A stretch of DNA of 64,000 nucleotides from the NCBI GenBank assembly GCA_934045905.1, contig OW203768.1, positions 26,689,060 through 26,753,059 of the forward strand. Reading direction: 5' to 3'. Below the pieces are notes generated by a model. That model ran no database searches. It was not told where the DNA came from and worked only from the letters and a program-made list of their open reading frames with translations. How positions within the stretch are numbered: position 1 is the stretch's first letter; every line of letters begins with the position of its first letter. Shown here in pieces: positions 22,201 through 31,336 of this stretch. This DNA comes from Leuctra nigra (taxonomy: Eukaryota; Arthropoda; Insecta; Plecoptera; Leuctridae). The position numbers and the translations under genes were made by a program.

Positions 22201-25200
22201 ATAAATATGTAATTGTTATTAACCTCCATAAATTCCATAATACCCTGATATATGAGGACAAGTCCTCAAGGGTCATAAAATGTATCTTGCATTGAATGGA
22301 AATAAAACTTGAAACTTGAAACATCAAGTGTCATAAGAGTACAATGGTGACGCTCATAGCTCGATATATTTCCTTCTCGATGTTGTACCTGTAGATACAT
22401 GACGAACTTCTTGACCGCTGTGGGCGGGGCCTTGATCGCGTGCATGAGCGAGAAGCCCGCCATGTCAGTGATGATGACGATGCCCGGCGCCATCGCGTCA
22501 TCTCGCAGTGCAGCGTCAACCACCATGAAAAACAACTTCGTCGCAGCGTCCGGTTGGTACAGCGTGACGTCTGTGTTGTGGAGCCGTGTGAAGATGTAGC
22601 GATATCCCTCGGGACTCACGGCATTCAGCGTCGTTGCTTGGCTGAAACACAACACAAGGCGGCGCTGAGCTCGTTATTTTCTATATCCTCAACTAAAAGA
22701 AATTCCATTAGTAAAGATGTAATATAGAGAAGGAAAGAGAGGAACGAGGTACTCGGTACTACTCCTGACGAATTTTACCAAGGGAACCAAGGGCTTAAGG
22801 AGGGATCTCCGAATTTCACTTATGTATAGAAATCGTTCAAATTTCGCAATTAAATAGATTCTTATGTTCTGCATCATAATATGGTGAGAAAAAGTGGTCA
22901 ACGTGATTTAATTTTCGAGATATATCGCTTCAAAGTTACAATTTCTTTCTCATTTTAACATTGCGACCATACGGAAAAAGTCATGCTGATATTTTTAAAA
23001 GCGTATTTGGCTGCTTTCCCACCTATAGAATTTTTTGAAAAACTACTATAGCGTGTATCAGATGCAATATTTTATTATAACATTTTTAAATGTATACCTT
23101 CGTGGACGTTTTACCGAGCTATGAGGGTTTTACTGCCTTATTTTTACGTTTTTCTATCTGAAAAGTGCAGTTTCACATGTAAAAGTGTGTTGCCATGGTA
23201 AAACGGCCTTCTAGAAATTCGAAATTCTTTGTAAATTTGTAGAAATTTCCAGAAGACCGTGTTTATATCACTTATCCCTCCTTAAGAAAAGTCATATATG
23301 TTTTGCTGGAGCAGTTTTAGATGGAAATTAAAAATATAAATGTCTATGTTTGGCAAACGGTTTCGAATATCGATAAGCAAGACTCGCATGACGTGTATTG
23401 AACCTTTATCTACATTTTCATCGCTTACTATCATAACTTAGCTCATACTATGTGGTCAGCATTTTGTCTGGAACCAAAACGCTCCCTTCGACCGATGGAC
23501 GAGCGTTTTCGTGTCCGACAAATGAAGAAAACATAGTAGGGCAAGTTATGCGAGTAAGCTATGAAAATGTATAGACATCTTCAATACATGACGTGTGTTT
23601 CTTGATATTTCGATATTCATCACCGTTTGCCAGATATAGACATTTAGATTTTGTATTTCCTTCTAAAACTGCTCCAAGCTGCCCGATGCCGGCAACAAAT
23701 TGATGACCGAAGAATGGAATAAACATTTACTTAACGGGTCTCCACAACCCGCGCCGTCGAGAGACTGATAACCGGTAGAGGAAGGATATACGTAACCCCA
23801 AACACCCAGTCTCTCTGGCCCATGCTCTGGCCCAAAGGCAGCAACTAGCAAGGCAGAGTTGAATGGTCACCCATCAAACCGCTGACCGCGCTTAATGTTG
23901 CTTAACCTCGGTGATGTGACGAGAACCGATGGATTTCAATACACCAGCCGGTGGGTCTGCATAGCAGTAGTTTTGTCCTGATTGTTTTCTTAAGATCATA
24001 CAATTCAAATCTAACTTTTTGTCACCAACAAAATGTATATTTTTCTCTGAATTTTAATATAAAAAATAATACATCTACATGATGCATCAATTCCAACACT
24101 CCTGGTACTTCCTCAGCTGAAACTGTCCTCAGTGAGTTTGAAGTAGAAGTCAGATAATTTACTGCAACATGAACTTCACGAACATGAACATGAACATGAA
24201 ATGAACATGAACATGAACATGAACATGAACATGAACATGAAATTCACGAAGGCCGTGAACTTATTGTAAAGGGAGATAAGATCGTCCGATTTAAAAATTA
24301 ATTTTACTGTGAAATAGGAATGTGTTTGGCTGAAAAGTGAAGGTATTGAGTGGAGACGTGCTGGAAGGTCATAAAAAGCAAAAGGGTTCGTAAATAATAC
24401 GTAGAATATTGATAAATATCGAGATTTAAGTTTGGTTTTGCTGTGGTTCGGGATTGGAAAAAGGAAGAGAGATTTGTCACGGTGACATGGGGTAAAATTT
24501 CACTGCGGGTCAAAAACTACATTTAACTTTTTAAACCAAGGTGTTTAAAGTGAAAAAAAAATTGTTGATGCATTTGAGATCCAAGATGAAGAGGAGTGTA
24601 AATGAAGGTGAGGTCAGCTTGGTTGAAAGACTCATGATGGAGGTACGGGAATTGAAGGAAGAAATATCCGATATGAAGATAAAACAGGAAATAGTACATG
24701 AAGAGTGGAAGAAAGAAGTTGCTGGTATTAAACAAATACATGAACAAGCAGATAATGACTCAATTGACATGTTTGCTGAAAGAATGGTTTGGGAAAGTGA
24801 ATGCAAAGAAGAGTTGAAAAGAATAAAGAAAAGTGTATTGGATAGAAATGTATGGGAAGAGAAAATGGTGAAGAGAAGTATATGGTATGTAAACGAATTG
24901 ATTAGGTTAGAAGAGGAGAGACGGACTGATAGATTAGATAATATTCAGGAAAGAGATCGATAGTGCCAAGAACAAATGGGGGAGAGAGCAAAGTTTGTTG
25001 GCAAGTGGCAAGATATTACAAATAGGTTAGAACAGTTAATGAATACAGTCAATGATAATCATAAAAAAACATTATGTGGAGATGGCAGAGATCTTGACAA
25101 CAGGCGGAAGCAGTGAAACGAGTATTCAATTGAACGTGCATAAAGAAAACCAACCACAAAGCAATGTTCAAGAAGTAAGTTCGTCGTGTGAATCATTGCA

Positions 25201-28200
25201 TAAGCAAGATAAACATCAGCAAGAACAGCGACAGAAACAGAAGAAAGTGCAGAAAAGGAAAGCAGAACAAGAGAACAAAAATGAAGAAGAAAATAACATG
25301 ATGATTGGGAACGATACTCAGGAAAAAGATGATCAAGATTATGAAGAGAAGTCCGAGAAGAGTCATTTGAAGAGGAGTGATGATAATCAAAAGTCGTTTG
25401 AAGAGAATAGAGCATTGGAAGATACAATTTTATTGATGGGAGATGTGAGTGGCAGTGAAGCCTGGTTTTCGCGTTGGGTGAGGGATGTCATGTGAGAAGG
25501 GAGCCTGGAATAAAAACCAGGGAAATTACTGCAAGAATTGAAGATGGATGTTATGCAAAACAGAGTGGGCTGAAGAAAGTAATTTTTCAAGTGGGAAATA
25601 GGGAAGTTTGGAATCGGTTGGATAAAGACGAGATAATGAAAGATTTTGAGGATTTGATGCAAGTCTCTACAACCTTTTTTGGTCCAAAGATAAAAATAGG
25701 TATTGTGGGTTTACTAAGTAATTACTCAGTAACTTTGAATGAAGGGTTGAAGAAGATGGCGAAAGAGAAAGAGGTGGAATATATTGAATTGGAATACACA
25801 CCAGGATTCTTGATGGATAGAAGGAAGTGGGCCCGAGAAGTTGGAAGAAAATTGAAAATGAGGGTTGAGGAGAAGGTTGTTATTAACAAGAAGAATGTTT
25901 GGACTCAGTCGAAGCGGGGTTTTCGGACAAGTTGGGTTTCAAGGATAATATTATAGGAAGGAGAATGATGAAGTATGTGAAGAAAAGCAAGACTAATAGG
26001 GAAGGTGGAGGTTACAGATATAGAAGAAGAGAAGTTATAAGGATGGGAACAATAAATATTGTCACGTTAAATGGGAAAATAGAAGAAGTGATTGATGAAA
26101 TGAAAGAGAGAAAGATGCATGTGTTGGGTTTGAGTGAAACAAAATGGAGGGGAGAAGGGTATAAAGAATTGAGAGATGGTTATTGTATATATTGGTGTGG
26201 TGATAAAGAATGTAAATTTGGAGTTGCAATTATACTGTGTCAAGAAATGAAAAGCAAGGTTGTGCAAGTAGAGTACATCAATGAGAGGTTAATTAAATTG
26301 AAATTGTTTTTCGAAGAAATGTTAGTAGAAATTTTACAAGTTTATGCACCTCAAGTTGGAAGGAAAATGGCTGAAAAAGAAACTTTTCTTGAGCTTGTAG
26401 AAGAAAATATATCTCTTGAAAGTACATTTGTAATGGGTGACTTAAATGCAAAGGTTGGAAGAGAAAGAAGAGGATTTGAAAAGGTTTTGGGAAAAAATGG
26501 ATATGGATCCAGGAATAAGGAAGGAGAAAATTTGTTAGAAGTTTGTGCAAGAAATGGATTGGTGATTGGAAATAGTATGTTTGAGAAGAATGAAAAGAAT
26601 ATGATCACGAGGTATGGTTGGGATGGGAGATCGAAATCGGTAATTGATTATATAATATACAGTGACGCACTTAGAAAAATGGTATTGGATGTAAAGGTTG
26701 TACCGCATGTGGCGTTTGATGGTGATCATCGACTATTAATAGCGGATATACGAATGCCAAGAAAATGTGTTGAAAGAAGAAAAGCGAAGAGAAGAAGAAA
26801 ATTGAAGGTATGGAGATTGCAGAATGATGAAATAAGAAAAGAATTTAAAATGGCAATAGAAGAAAATATGCCAGTTGGGGATCTTAATTTGGTAGAAGAG
26901 GAATGGATGAGTTTTAAAAATGCTATATTGACTATTACAGAAAATATATGCGGGAGGACAAAGGGATTGAGAAGAAGAAAGGAAACACCGTGGTGGACAA
27001 ATGCAATTAAGTGTGCAGTAAGAAAGAAAAGAAAAGCATGGGTTAAAAAAGAAGAGTGCAGAACAATATTGAATATAAATAAATATCAAAGGATGAAGAG
27101 ATATGTTCACTTTTTGGTTTCAGAAGAAAAATCGAAGACAATGAACGCATTTGTTGAATGTCTAGAGAGGGACTTTGAGGCAAACAAAAAGATGTTATAT
27201 TCTGTAGTAAAATGTAAGAGGCAAGATAATAGAACAACTAATTATATGGTAAATGAAAGGGGATGCCTTACAAATGATGTGGAGGAAATACAAGATATGT
27301 GGAAGCACTACTTTTCAAAGTTATTGAATGATGACAAAGGTGGTACTGAAGACAAGGAAATAAGTGAAGAGTGCGATAAATTGAATTGTCAAGATGATAT
27401 GGTAATGTTTGGGGAAGTTGAGGTGGCAGTAAAAGGGATGAAAAATGGAAGATCGCCGGGAGTGGATGAGATAAGTGTGGAAATGATAAAGGCAGGTGGT
27501 AAAGCTGGATTGGAGTGGTTTTACAGAGTTGTGGCATCGGCATGGATTCAAAAAACTGTACCAAGGGATTGGAGGAGAGGTGTTATTGTACCATTGTTTA
27601 AGAAAGGGGATCGCAAGAAATGTAGCAACTATAGAGGGATAACACTCATGAGCCAAGGAGCGAAGATATACGAACGAATTATAGAGAAGAGGATACGAAG
27701 TGTAGTTGAAGAGGATTTGAAAGATGAACAATATGGATTTAGAAGAAACAGATCTACGATAGACCTTATATTCGCTATAAGGACCATTATGGAGAGAAAT
27801 TGGGAGATGGGAAAGGAAATATGGTTAGTGTTTCTGGATATTGAAAAAGCGTATGATCATTTGCCAAGGGATAGGGTGTGGGAGAGTTTAGAAAAGAGGG
27901 AAATAGACAAGAAGTTGATTGAAAGAGTACAGAGTTTGTATGTTGGATGTGAGAGTTGTGTGGAAACAGTGGGAGGAAGAACGGGCTGGTTTAGTGTGAG
28001 ATCAGGAGTAAGGCAAGGCAGTGTGTTGTCACCTTTGCTGTTCATTATGGTAATGGATGATATAATTCGGGAGGTGGAAAGGAATGAAGATCTAGATTCG
28101 CAAACTGGGGTATATGCGGATGATGTTGTAATTTGGGGAGAGACTGAAGAGTTGGTACAGAAGAAAGTGGATGTGTGGAACGAAGTGATAAAAAGATATG

Positions 28201-30481
28201 GAATGAAGATTAGTAGTGAGAAGAGTGAATATTTGGTTTTGGAGAAGAAGAAAAATGGGCTTGTAAGAAATGGTTTGAAATTGGATGGAAAAGATATTAA
28301 ACAAGTAGAAGATTTTAGTTATCTAGGAAGTTTGGTTACAAAAGACGGAAAGTGTTCGAAAGAAGTTAAAAGAAGAATACAGAAAGCAGACGGGTTTTAT
28401 CAAAAAGTTAGAAAATTAGTATGGAATAGGGATTTACCACTTAAATTTAAATTAGTATTATACAAGCAATATTTTTTACCGATATTATGTTATGGGGCGG
28501 TGACGTGGAATTTGGGATGGAAGGAGGAGAGTATGGTACAAGCAGAAGAGATGAAGTTCGTGAGAGGAATGGCAAATATATCGATGAAGGAACATGTAAG
28601 AAGTATGGTGATAAGGAAGAAGATGGGTGTGGAGAGTGTTGGGTTCAAAATTGGGCGAGAAAGACTGAGGTGGTTTGGTAAACTTAAGAGAATGAAAGAC
28701 AGTAGAAGAGCCAAAAGTGAATTTGGAAAGTATGTGGAAGGTAAAAGAAAAGTTGGGAGGCCAAGAGATAGATGGATTGAACAGGTGAAAAGAGATGTTG
28801 AGGAACGAGGTGAAAGATGGGAAGAAGTTGAAAGGAAACATTTGTGGGAAAATCAAGAATTATGGGAACAAATAGTTACTAAAGTGGAGGTAGTAGAGGA
28901 GGATGAGGATGAAGAAGAAAAAGACGGAGGAGAAGAAGAAGAATAAGAAGAAGGAGAAGAAGAACAAGAAGAAAAAAGGAAGGAGGGGAGGAGGATGAGA
29001 AGGAAGACAAATGTGACAGGCCTGGCTAGCCGGCATTACTAAATGTATTTAGCCTATAAGAAATTTTTACTCTACCTAGTGTGGAATTAAGTGTTTATAA
29101 ATGTAAATAAATATGTGATAATAAAAAAAAAAAAAAAAAAATTAACTCACGCCACACGGCTGTTCTGTTTGAACTCATCGCTCAGGGGATCTCTGTTCCT
29201 GAAGACCTCCGGCGACTCGCACTTCACCGTGAAATACGCGTCGATGCAGCTCTTGGCGGCTTCCAGGCTGTTGTCGCAGCTGTGGAGGAACGCCACCAGT
29301 TCTTCATCTGCAACATTCCATGGCACATGTCATAACTCGTGTCAGGTCTTTACACATGGGAAATGTTATTTTTGAACTAACCTTTAGCAAAGTTACAACC
29401 ACTGTTGCAATAGCAAAAATGTTCCCGATGATCAGCATTGCTCCAAACATGTTTGGACCTCTGACTTGCCTATGTTTGTAAATTATGTATGTTTTCACTA
29501 GATCTGAACTGACCAAGCGGGAATTCGACATCACATATCCGGTTTCACTCATAAACTGCAATCATTACTCACAAGCAACTCAGTCGATCTTGTGATCAGA
29601 CCGTGGGATTAGCTGTGTCATACATATTGATATGGCCATCGAAAGCATCCACTAGTCAGGCAACTTCAGATTATGATTTTAGATAGTCCACTCCATCATA
29701 TGTGATAAAATAATGATAAAATAATAAAACGAAGAAGTTGATGTACCGGGAATGTAGTATATTATAGAAACCTTACTCTGGACGACGCTGGTACAACTTT
29801 TTGTTTGTTTTTTTAATTGTGTTTTTATATATTAAGTACCGGCGTCGTCCAGAGTAGGGTTTCTATATAATGTGACGATAACGTAAGTCATATCTTATCT
29901 TATATCATATCTTATAACATTATTAAGCGAGCGTAGCGCGCGTCACCACAGTACTCTCATGGAACTTTCTCTGTGCTTTATTTTGTTTGCTTGTTCTTTT
30001 CCTGCACTGCCGAGGTCAAACCGCACAACCATTCTGTCTGAGATTTTGCACACATACTGACGTAATCTTAACGTGGTCCTGTGATTGGTTCGAATTTAAA
30101 AAAATGTATGACGATTTGTTAATCCGATAAATTTGAAATTTTGCAAAGTCATTACAACCAATATTGTCCCAAATCTTACAAAGTTTTATTCAAATCCTCC
30201 CATTGGTTAATATTTAAAACAACCTAGCTGGTAATTTAAGTTATTTTTTTGAAAATTTTGGAAATTTGCTTATCGTTTTTTTAGAACCGTTTGACTGATC
30301 AACTAAAACTTTGTATGGTCATTGGGACCAACCATTTAGGTATTTTTGCCAATTCGAAAACTAATGTCGTTATATTCAAAGTAGTTCCTAGTGTGTACTG
30401 ACCTGTGACTGAGGGTAGATGCTTTTGCTTGGTGAGCCACAGCTGGAGGTGAGACACGTCGCTCTCTTGTCGGTTGTTCAT
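19131..30481 (-). CDS. CRAL-TRIO domain lipid-transfer protein (alpha-TTP-like, six exons)
   Basis: A soluble SEC14-like protein of the insect alpha-tocopherol-transfer-protein/clavesin-like group, which binds and moves small hydrophobic ligands. The minus-strand exons, in order, are 30481-30403, 29307-29151, 22641-22389, 20929-20819, 20104-19993 and 19279-19131. All junctions are GT-AG and the phases agree, giving about 286 residues. Exon 1 has DVSHLQLWLTKQKHLP and exon 2 has LVAFLHSCDNSLEAAKS (the CRAL-TRIO-N helix). The lipid-binding domain follows with GIVIITDMAGFSLMH, then KAMHVINVTPLINTIM and LPKDYGGE. The C-terminal end is GSFKKLDLD. The ATG at 30481 is the first in frame after an in-frame stop, but an acceptor-like acaag lies just upstream (about 30497-30501). 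Family members often have about 30 more residues, so an upstream exon is possible. The exon 2-3 intron (6.5 kb) holds a LINE and other repeats. Confidence 0.92.
19993..20104 (-). CDS. CRAL-TRIO gene exon 5
   Basis: It encodes IHFHAGEEGMEELYK and KILPKDYGGEDETYQELF, matching the LPKEYGG motif that closes the lipid-binding domain. The donor is GTAAGT. Confidence 0.9.
20140..20500 (+). repeat. Diverged R2-type repeat in the CRAL-TRIO intron
   Basis: It shares caccttagcgcagtggtg, gtgaggccctgacaaag and ccaccagtagtggacttcc with R2 but has many substitutions and gaps. It is an older copy. Confidence 0.5.
20819..20929 (-). CDS. CRAL-TRIO gene exon 4
   Basis: It is 37 codons, phase 0 to phase 0, encoding EAMPVKLKAMHVINVTPL and MRPFLKKETMEL. 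The donor GTGATT is weak but the codon frame is clean. Confidence 0.88.
21390..22320 (+). pseudogene. 5'-truncated LINE 3' end in the CRAL-TRIO intron
   Basis: The open frame up to 21844 ends a non-LTR RT (KIFKIQKRAMRIIMGLM, SILTLFSLFIYQ, NHNTRHSHQVH and KIYNKIPSRIKESKDIHSF). A roughly 470-base 3' UTR follows, and the 3' end is a repeat of acttgaa (aaaacttgaaacttgaaac). RT catalytic motifs are missing. It lies antisense to the host gene. Confidence 0.75.
22389..22641 (-). CDS. CRAL-TRIO gene exon 3
   Basis: It encodes the start of the lipid-binding domain: QATTLNAVSPEGYRY, KLFFMVVDAALRDD and GIVIITDMAGFSLMHAI, ending at a CAG codon before GTACAA. Confidence 0.92.
23309..23673. repeat. Foldback element with long inverted arms
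   Basis: The left arm ggagcagttttagatggaa is matched inverted at 23655-23673, and the arms continue through atgtctatgtttggcaaacg and its complement. The central part has its own short inverted motif (aaaacgctc/gagcgtttt). There is no ORF. It lies in the intron between CRAL-TRIO exons 2 and 3. Confidence 0.75.
23690..23965 (-). repeat. 5S rRNA-derived SINE-like sequence
   Basis: On the minus strand about 100 bases (23965-23866) follow the 5S rRNA layout: a ggctggtgtattgaa start, ggttctcgtcacatcacc, gaggttaagcaaca, gcgcggtcag and gatgggtgacc. The last part includes the 5S internal promoter region. Non-5S sequence then continues toward 23690, as expected for a SINE3-type element rather than a functional 5S gene. 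Confidence 0.65.
24178..24240. repeat. (GAACAT)n hexanucleotide repeat
   Basis: About nine tandem gaacat units with one imperfect unit, bracketed by acttcacga and attcacga. Confidence 0.85.
24568..25495 (+). pseudogene. LINE ORF1, coiled-coil and linker part (broken)
   Basis: The first frame (ATG at 24568) encodes a charged, heptad-like region (EVRELKEEISDMKIKQE) and hits TAG at 24961; the reading continues beyond the stop in the same frame. A second frame (25052-25495) carries a KQKKVQKRKAEQEN-type basic linker and then TILLMGDVSGSEAW, which resembles SGNH block I (GDS) with Val for Ser. At least one stop and one frameshift break the gene. Confidence 0.6.
25474..25956 (+). pseudogene. LINE ORF1, SGNH-hydrolase-like C-terminal part (frameshifted)
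   Basis: The frame continues the previous one after a shift near 25490: EPGIKTREITARIEDG, then KKVIFQVGNREVWNRLD (the position of the SGNH G-x-N-D block) and KIGIVGLLSNYSV. It overlaps the open frame of pol. It starts with a non-ATG codon, so it is not an independent gene. Esterase-type ORF1 domains are known in CR1 and L2 LINEs; the assignment here is from motif order only. Confidence 0.5.
25965..28946 (+). CDS. LINE pol: AP endonuclease and reverse transcriptase
   Basis: An open frame of about 990 residues from the first ATG; a second ATG at 26043 begins the endonuclease proper (MGTINIVTLNG). Endonuclease motifs are GLSETKWRGEG, LQVYAPQVG, FVMGDLNAKVGRE, SVIDYIIYSD and FDGDHRLL. RT motifs are NGRSPGVDEI, FKKGDRKKCSNYRGI, EQYGFRRNRSTID, motif A in VFLDIEKAYDHLP, GVRQGSVLSPLLF and the YADD box (VYADDVVIW). 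The tail has LRWFGKLKRM and KVGRPRDRWIEQVKRD, ending in poly-Glu/Asp. All catalytic residues I can check are present, so this ORF is coding-intact although ORF1 is not. Confidence 0.9.
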   Translation: MMKYVKKSKTNREGGGYRYRRREVIRMGTINIVTLNGKIEEVIDEMKERKMHVLGLSETKWRGEGYKELRDGYCIYWCGDKECKFGVAIILCQEMKSKVVQVEYINERLIKLKLFFEEMLVEILQVYAPQVGRKMAEKETFLELVEENISLESTFVMGDLNAKVGRERRGFEKVLGKNGYGSRNKEGENLLEVCARNGLVIGNSMFEKNEKNMITRYGWDGRSKSVIDYIIYSDALRKMVLDVKVVPHVAFDGDHRLLIADIRMPRKCVERRKAKRRRKLKVWRLQNDEIRKEFKMAIEENMPVGDLNLVEEEWMSFKNAILTITENICGRTKGLRRRKETPWWTNAIKCAVRKKRKAWVKKEECRTILNINKYQRMKRYVHFLVSEEKSKTMNAFVECLERDFEANKKMLYSVVKCKRQDNRTTNYMVNERGCLTNDVEEIQDMWKHYFSKLLNDDKGGTEDKEISEECDKLNCQDDMVMFGEVEVAVKGMKNGRSPGVDEISVEMIKAGGKAGLEWFYRVVASAWIQKTVPRDWRRGVIVPLFKKGDRKKCSNYRGITLMSQGAKIYERIIEKRIRSVVEEDLKDEQYGFRRNRSTIDLIFAIRTIMERNWEMGKEIWLVFLDIEKAYDHLPRDRVWESLEKREIDKKLIERVQSLYVGCESCVETVGGRTGWFSVRSGVRQGSVLSPLLFIMVMDDIIREVERNEDLDSQTGVYADDVVIWGETEELVQKKVDVWNEVIKRYGMKISSEKSEYLVLEKKKNGLVRNGLKLDGKDIKQVEDFSYLGSLVTKDGKCSKEVKRRIQKADGFYQKVRKLVWNRDLPLKFKLVLYKQYFLPILCYGAVTWNLGWKEESMVQAEEMKFVRGMANISMKEHVRSMVIRKKMGVESVGFKIGRERLRWFGKLKRMKDSRRAKSEFGKYVEGKRKVGRPRDRWIEQVKRDVEERGERWEEVERKHLWENQELWEQIVTKVEVVEEDEDEEEKDGGEEEE
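29151..29307 (-). CDS. CRAL-TRIO gene exon 2
   Basis: It encodes DEELVAFLHSCDNSLEA and TVKCESPEVFRNRDPLSDE. The donor is GTGAGT, and only 8 bases separate the exon edge at this donor from the start of the LINE poly(T) on this strand. Confidence 0.92.
29760..29868. mobile_element. Short palindromic MITE
   Basis: The 33-base inverted ends (tatagaaaccttactctgg and its complement ccagagtagggtttctata) are nearly perfect, separated by a T-rich spacer of about 43 bases. It lies within the intron between CRAL-TRIO exons 1 and 2. Confidence 0.75.
29919..30360 (+). repeat. Dispersed repeat R1, uninterrupted copy
   Basis: It opens gcgagcgtagcgcgcgtc, continues ggtcaaaccgcacaacca and gagattttgcacacatac, and closes with gatcaactaaaactttg and tggtcattgggaccaacc. 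It gives the reference order of submotifs for the interrupted copy at 14254-16150. Confidence 0.7.
30403..30481 (-). CDS. CRAL-TRIO gene exon 1 (first visible)
   Basis: It encodes MNNRQESDVSHLQLWLTKQ and ends in phase 1 before GTCAGT. The frame is open upstream to a stop near 30533 without another ATG. Confidence 0.8.
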
Positions 30482-31264
30482 TATGATCTCTTCCTTCCTT
30501 GTCGACAAGGAAGCAACGCTCAAAGATAGCGACTAATGAGACTGCTACCTCAAGTCATCTAGAATGCATCAGATTGTAATTCCTTGGGCTCAGATTAATA
30601 TCACTTAACAGGCGACAAGCATTTTGTAGTACCTTACTGTAATGTATGAAGTAAGAAAGCAAATCTATTAGCCGTATTTGATGTAAGGCATTCAAAATAA
30701 TTTGTATCTTTACTCAAAATACGATAAGCAGACTCAAACTATTTTTGTCTTGAAGTAGCTTTGCTAGCATATTAAAGTCTTCAGATATATAGATAATTAT
30801 GGTTAATGGCGCTCAACAGCGAGGTTATCAGCGCCAATTTTTTTTATATATTGTTATAATTATACCTTCTACACAATTAAATTATTTACTATGCCATTCG
30901 AAATCAATAATGCCTTTGGATTGAATAATCATACAATAAGTATCAAAATACTGTAATTAACACATACTGTACATTAACTATGCATAATAATACTGTTGCA
31001 TAATGACAGTAAATGACTCACTAAGTGTGTGTTTGAAGTTTTGTATTCACCGACTTCTGTTTCTGTTGATTCACTTAGAGGTAAAACTGTTGCAGTGACG
31101 TCAACACACGGTGAGTTGTGCGCATGTCAAGCAGTGTTTACATAATATTAAATGAAATAAACATTGGAAATATTTGAATCCGACGATTTTGATACTATTT
31201 AGACAACTGCTAGCTAAACACATGTGTTCAACATTAATTCAATTAACAGGGCGTGCCTTTCAAA
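30482..31264. promoter_or_regulatory. Divergent intergenic region of the CRAL-TRIO and TMEM53-like genes
   Basis: About 0.8 kb separates the two divergent start codons. I see no coding sequence or recognisable repeat apart from AT-rich stretches. It therefore probably carries both promoters. A palindromic CRE lies at 31096-31103. Confidence 0.5.
31096..31103. promoter_or_regulatory. Palindromic CRE (TGACGTCA)
   Basis: A perfect CREB/ATF site about 160 bases upstream of the TMEM53-like start codon, within the divergent promoter region. The match is exact; function is inference. Confidence 0.5.
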
Positions 31265-31336
31265 ATGCGGATCTCCAGAGAAATATTTTCCAAAGTTTCA
31301 CTGGGAACGAAAAATATGCTGCATCAGCTGAAATAT
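31265..31336 (+). CDS. TMEM53-like exon 1
   Basis: 24 codons from ATG (MRISREIFSKVSLGTKNML...) to the gtatgt donor, phase 0. It is supported by frame agreement with exon 2 across a 93-base intron; no conserved motif proves it. Confidence 0.7.

Larger units (their letters stand above)
24283..29141 (+). mobile_element. Near full-length LINE (APE and RT, SGNH-like ORF1) in the CRAL-TRIO intron
   Basis: A plus-strand element, strikingly purine-rich on the coding strand. It has a probable 5' UTR, a damaged ORF1, an intact 1015-codon open frame for pol and a 3' end of about 195 bases with a poly(A) of about 20. It is antisense to the host gene, and its poly(A) stops 8 bases from the exon 2 splice donor. 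The SGNH-like ORF1 followed by APE and RT without RNase H recalls CR1/L2-type LINEs; the clade was not tested. The left boundary is approximate. Confidence 0.8.

Noticed and set aside
24531..28856. Many minus-strand ORFs across the purine-rich LINE
   Set aside because: They are shadows of the LINE coding strand, hydrophobic and Ser/Phe-rich because of its composition.
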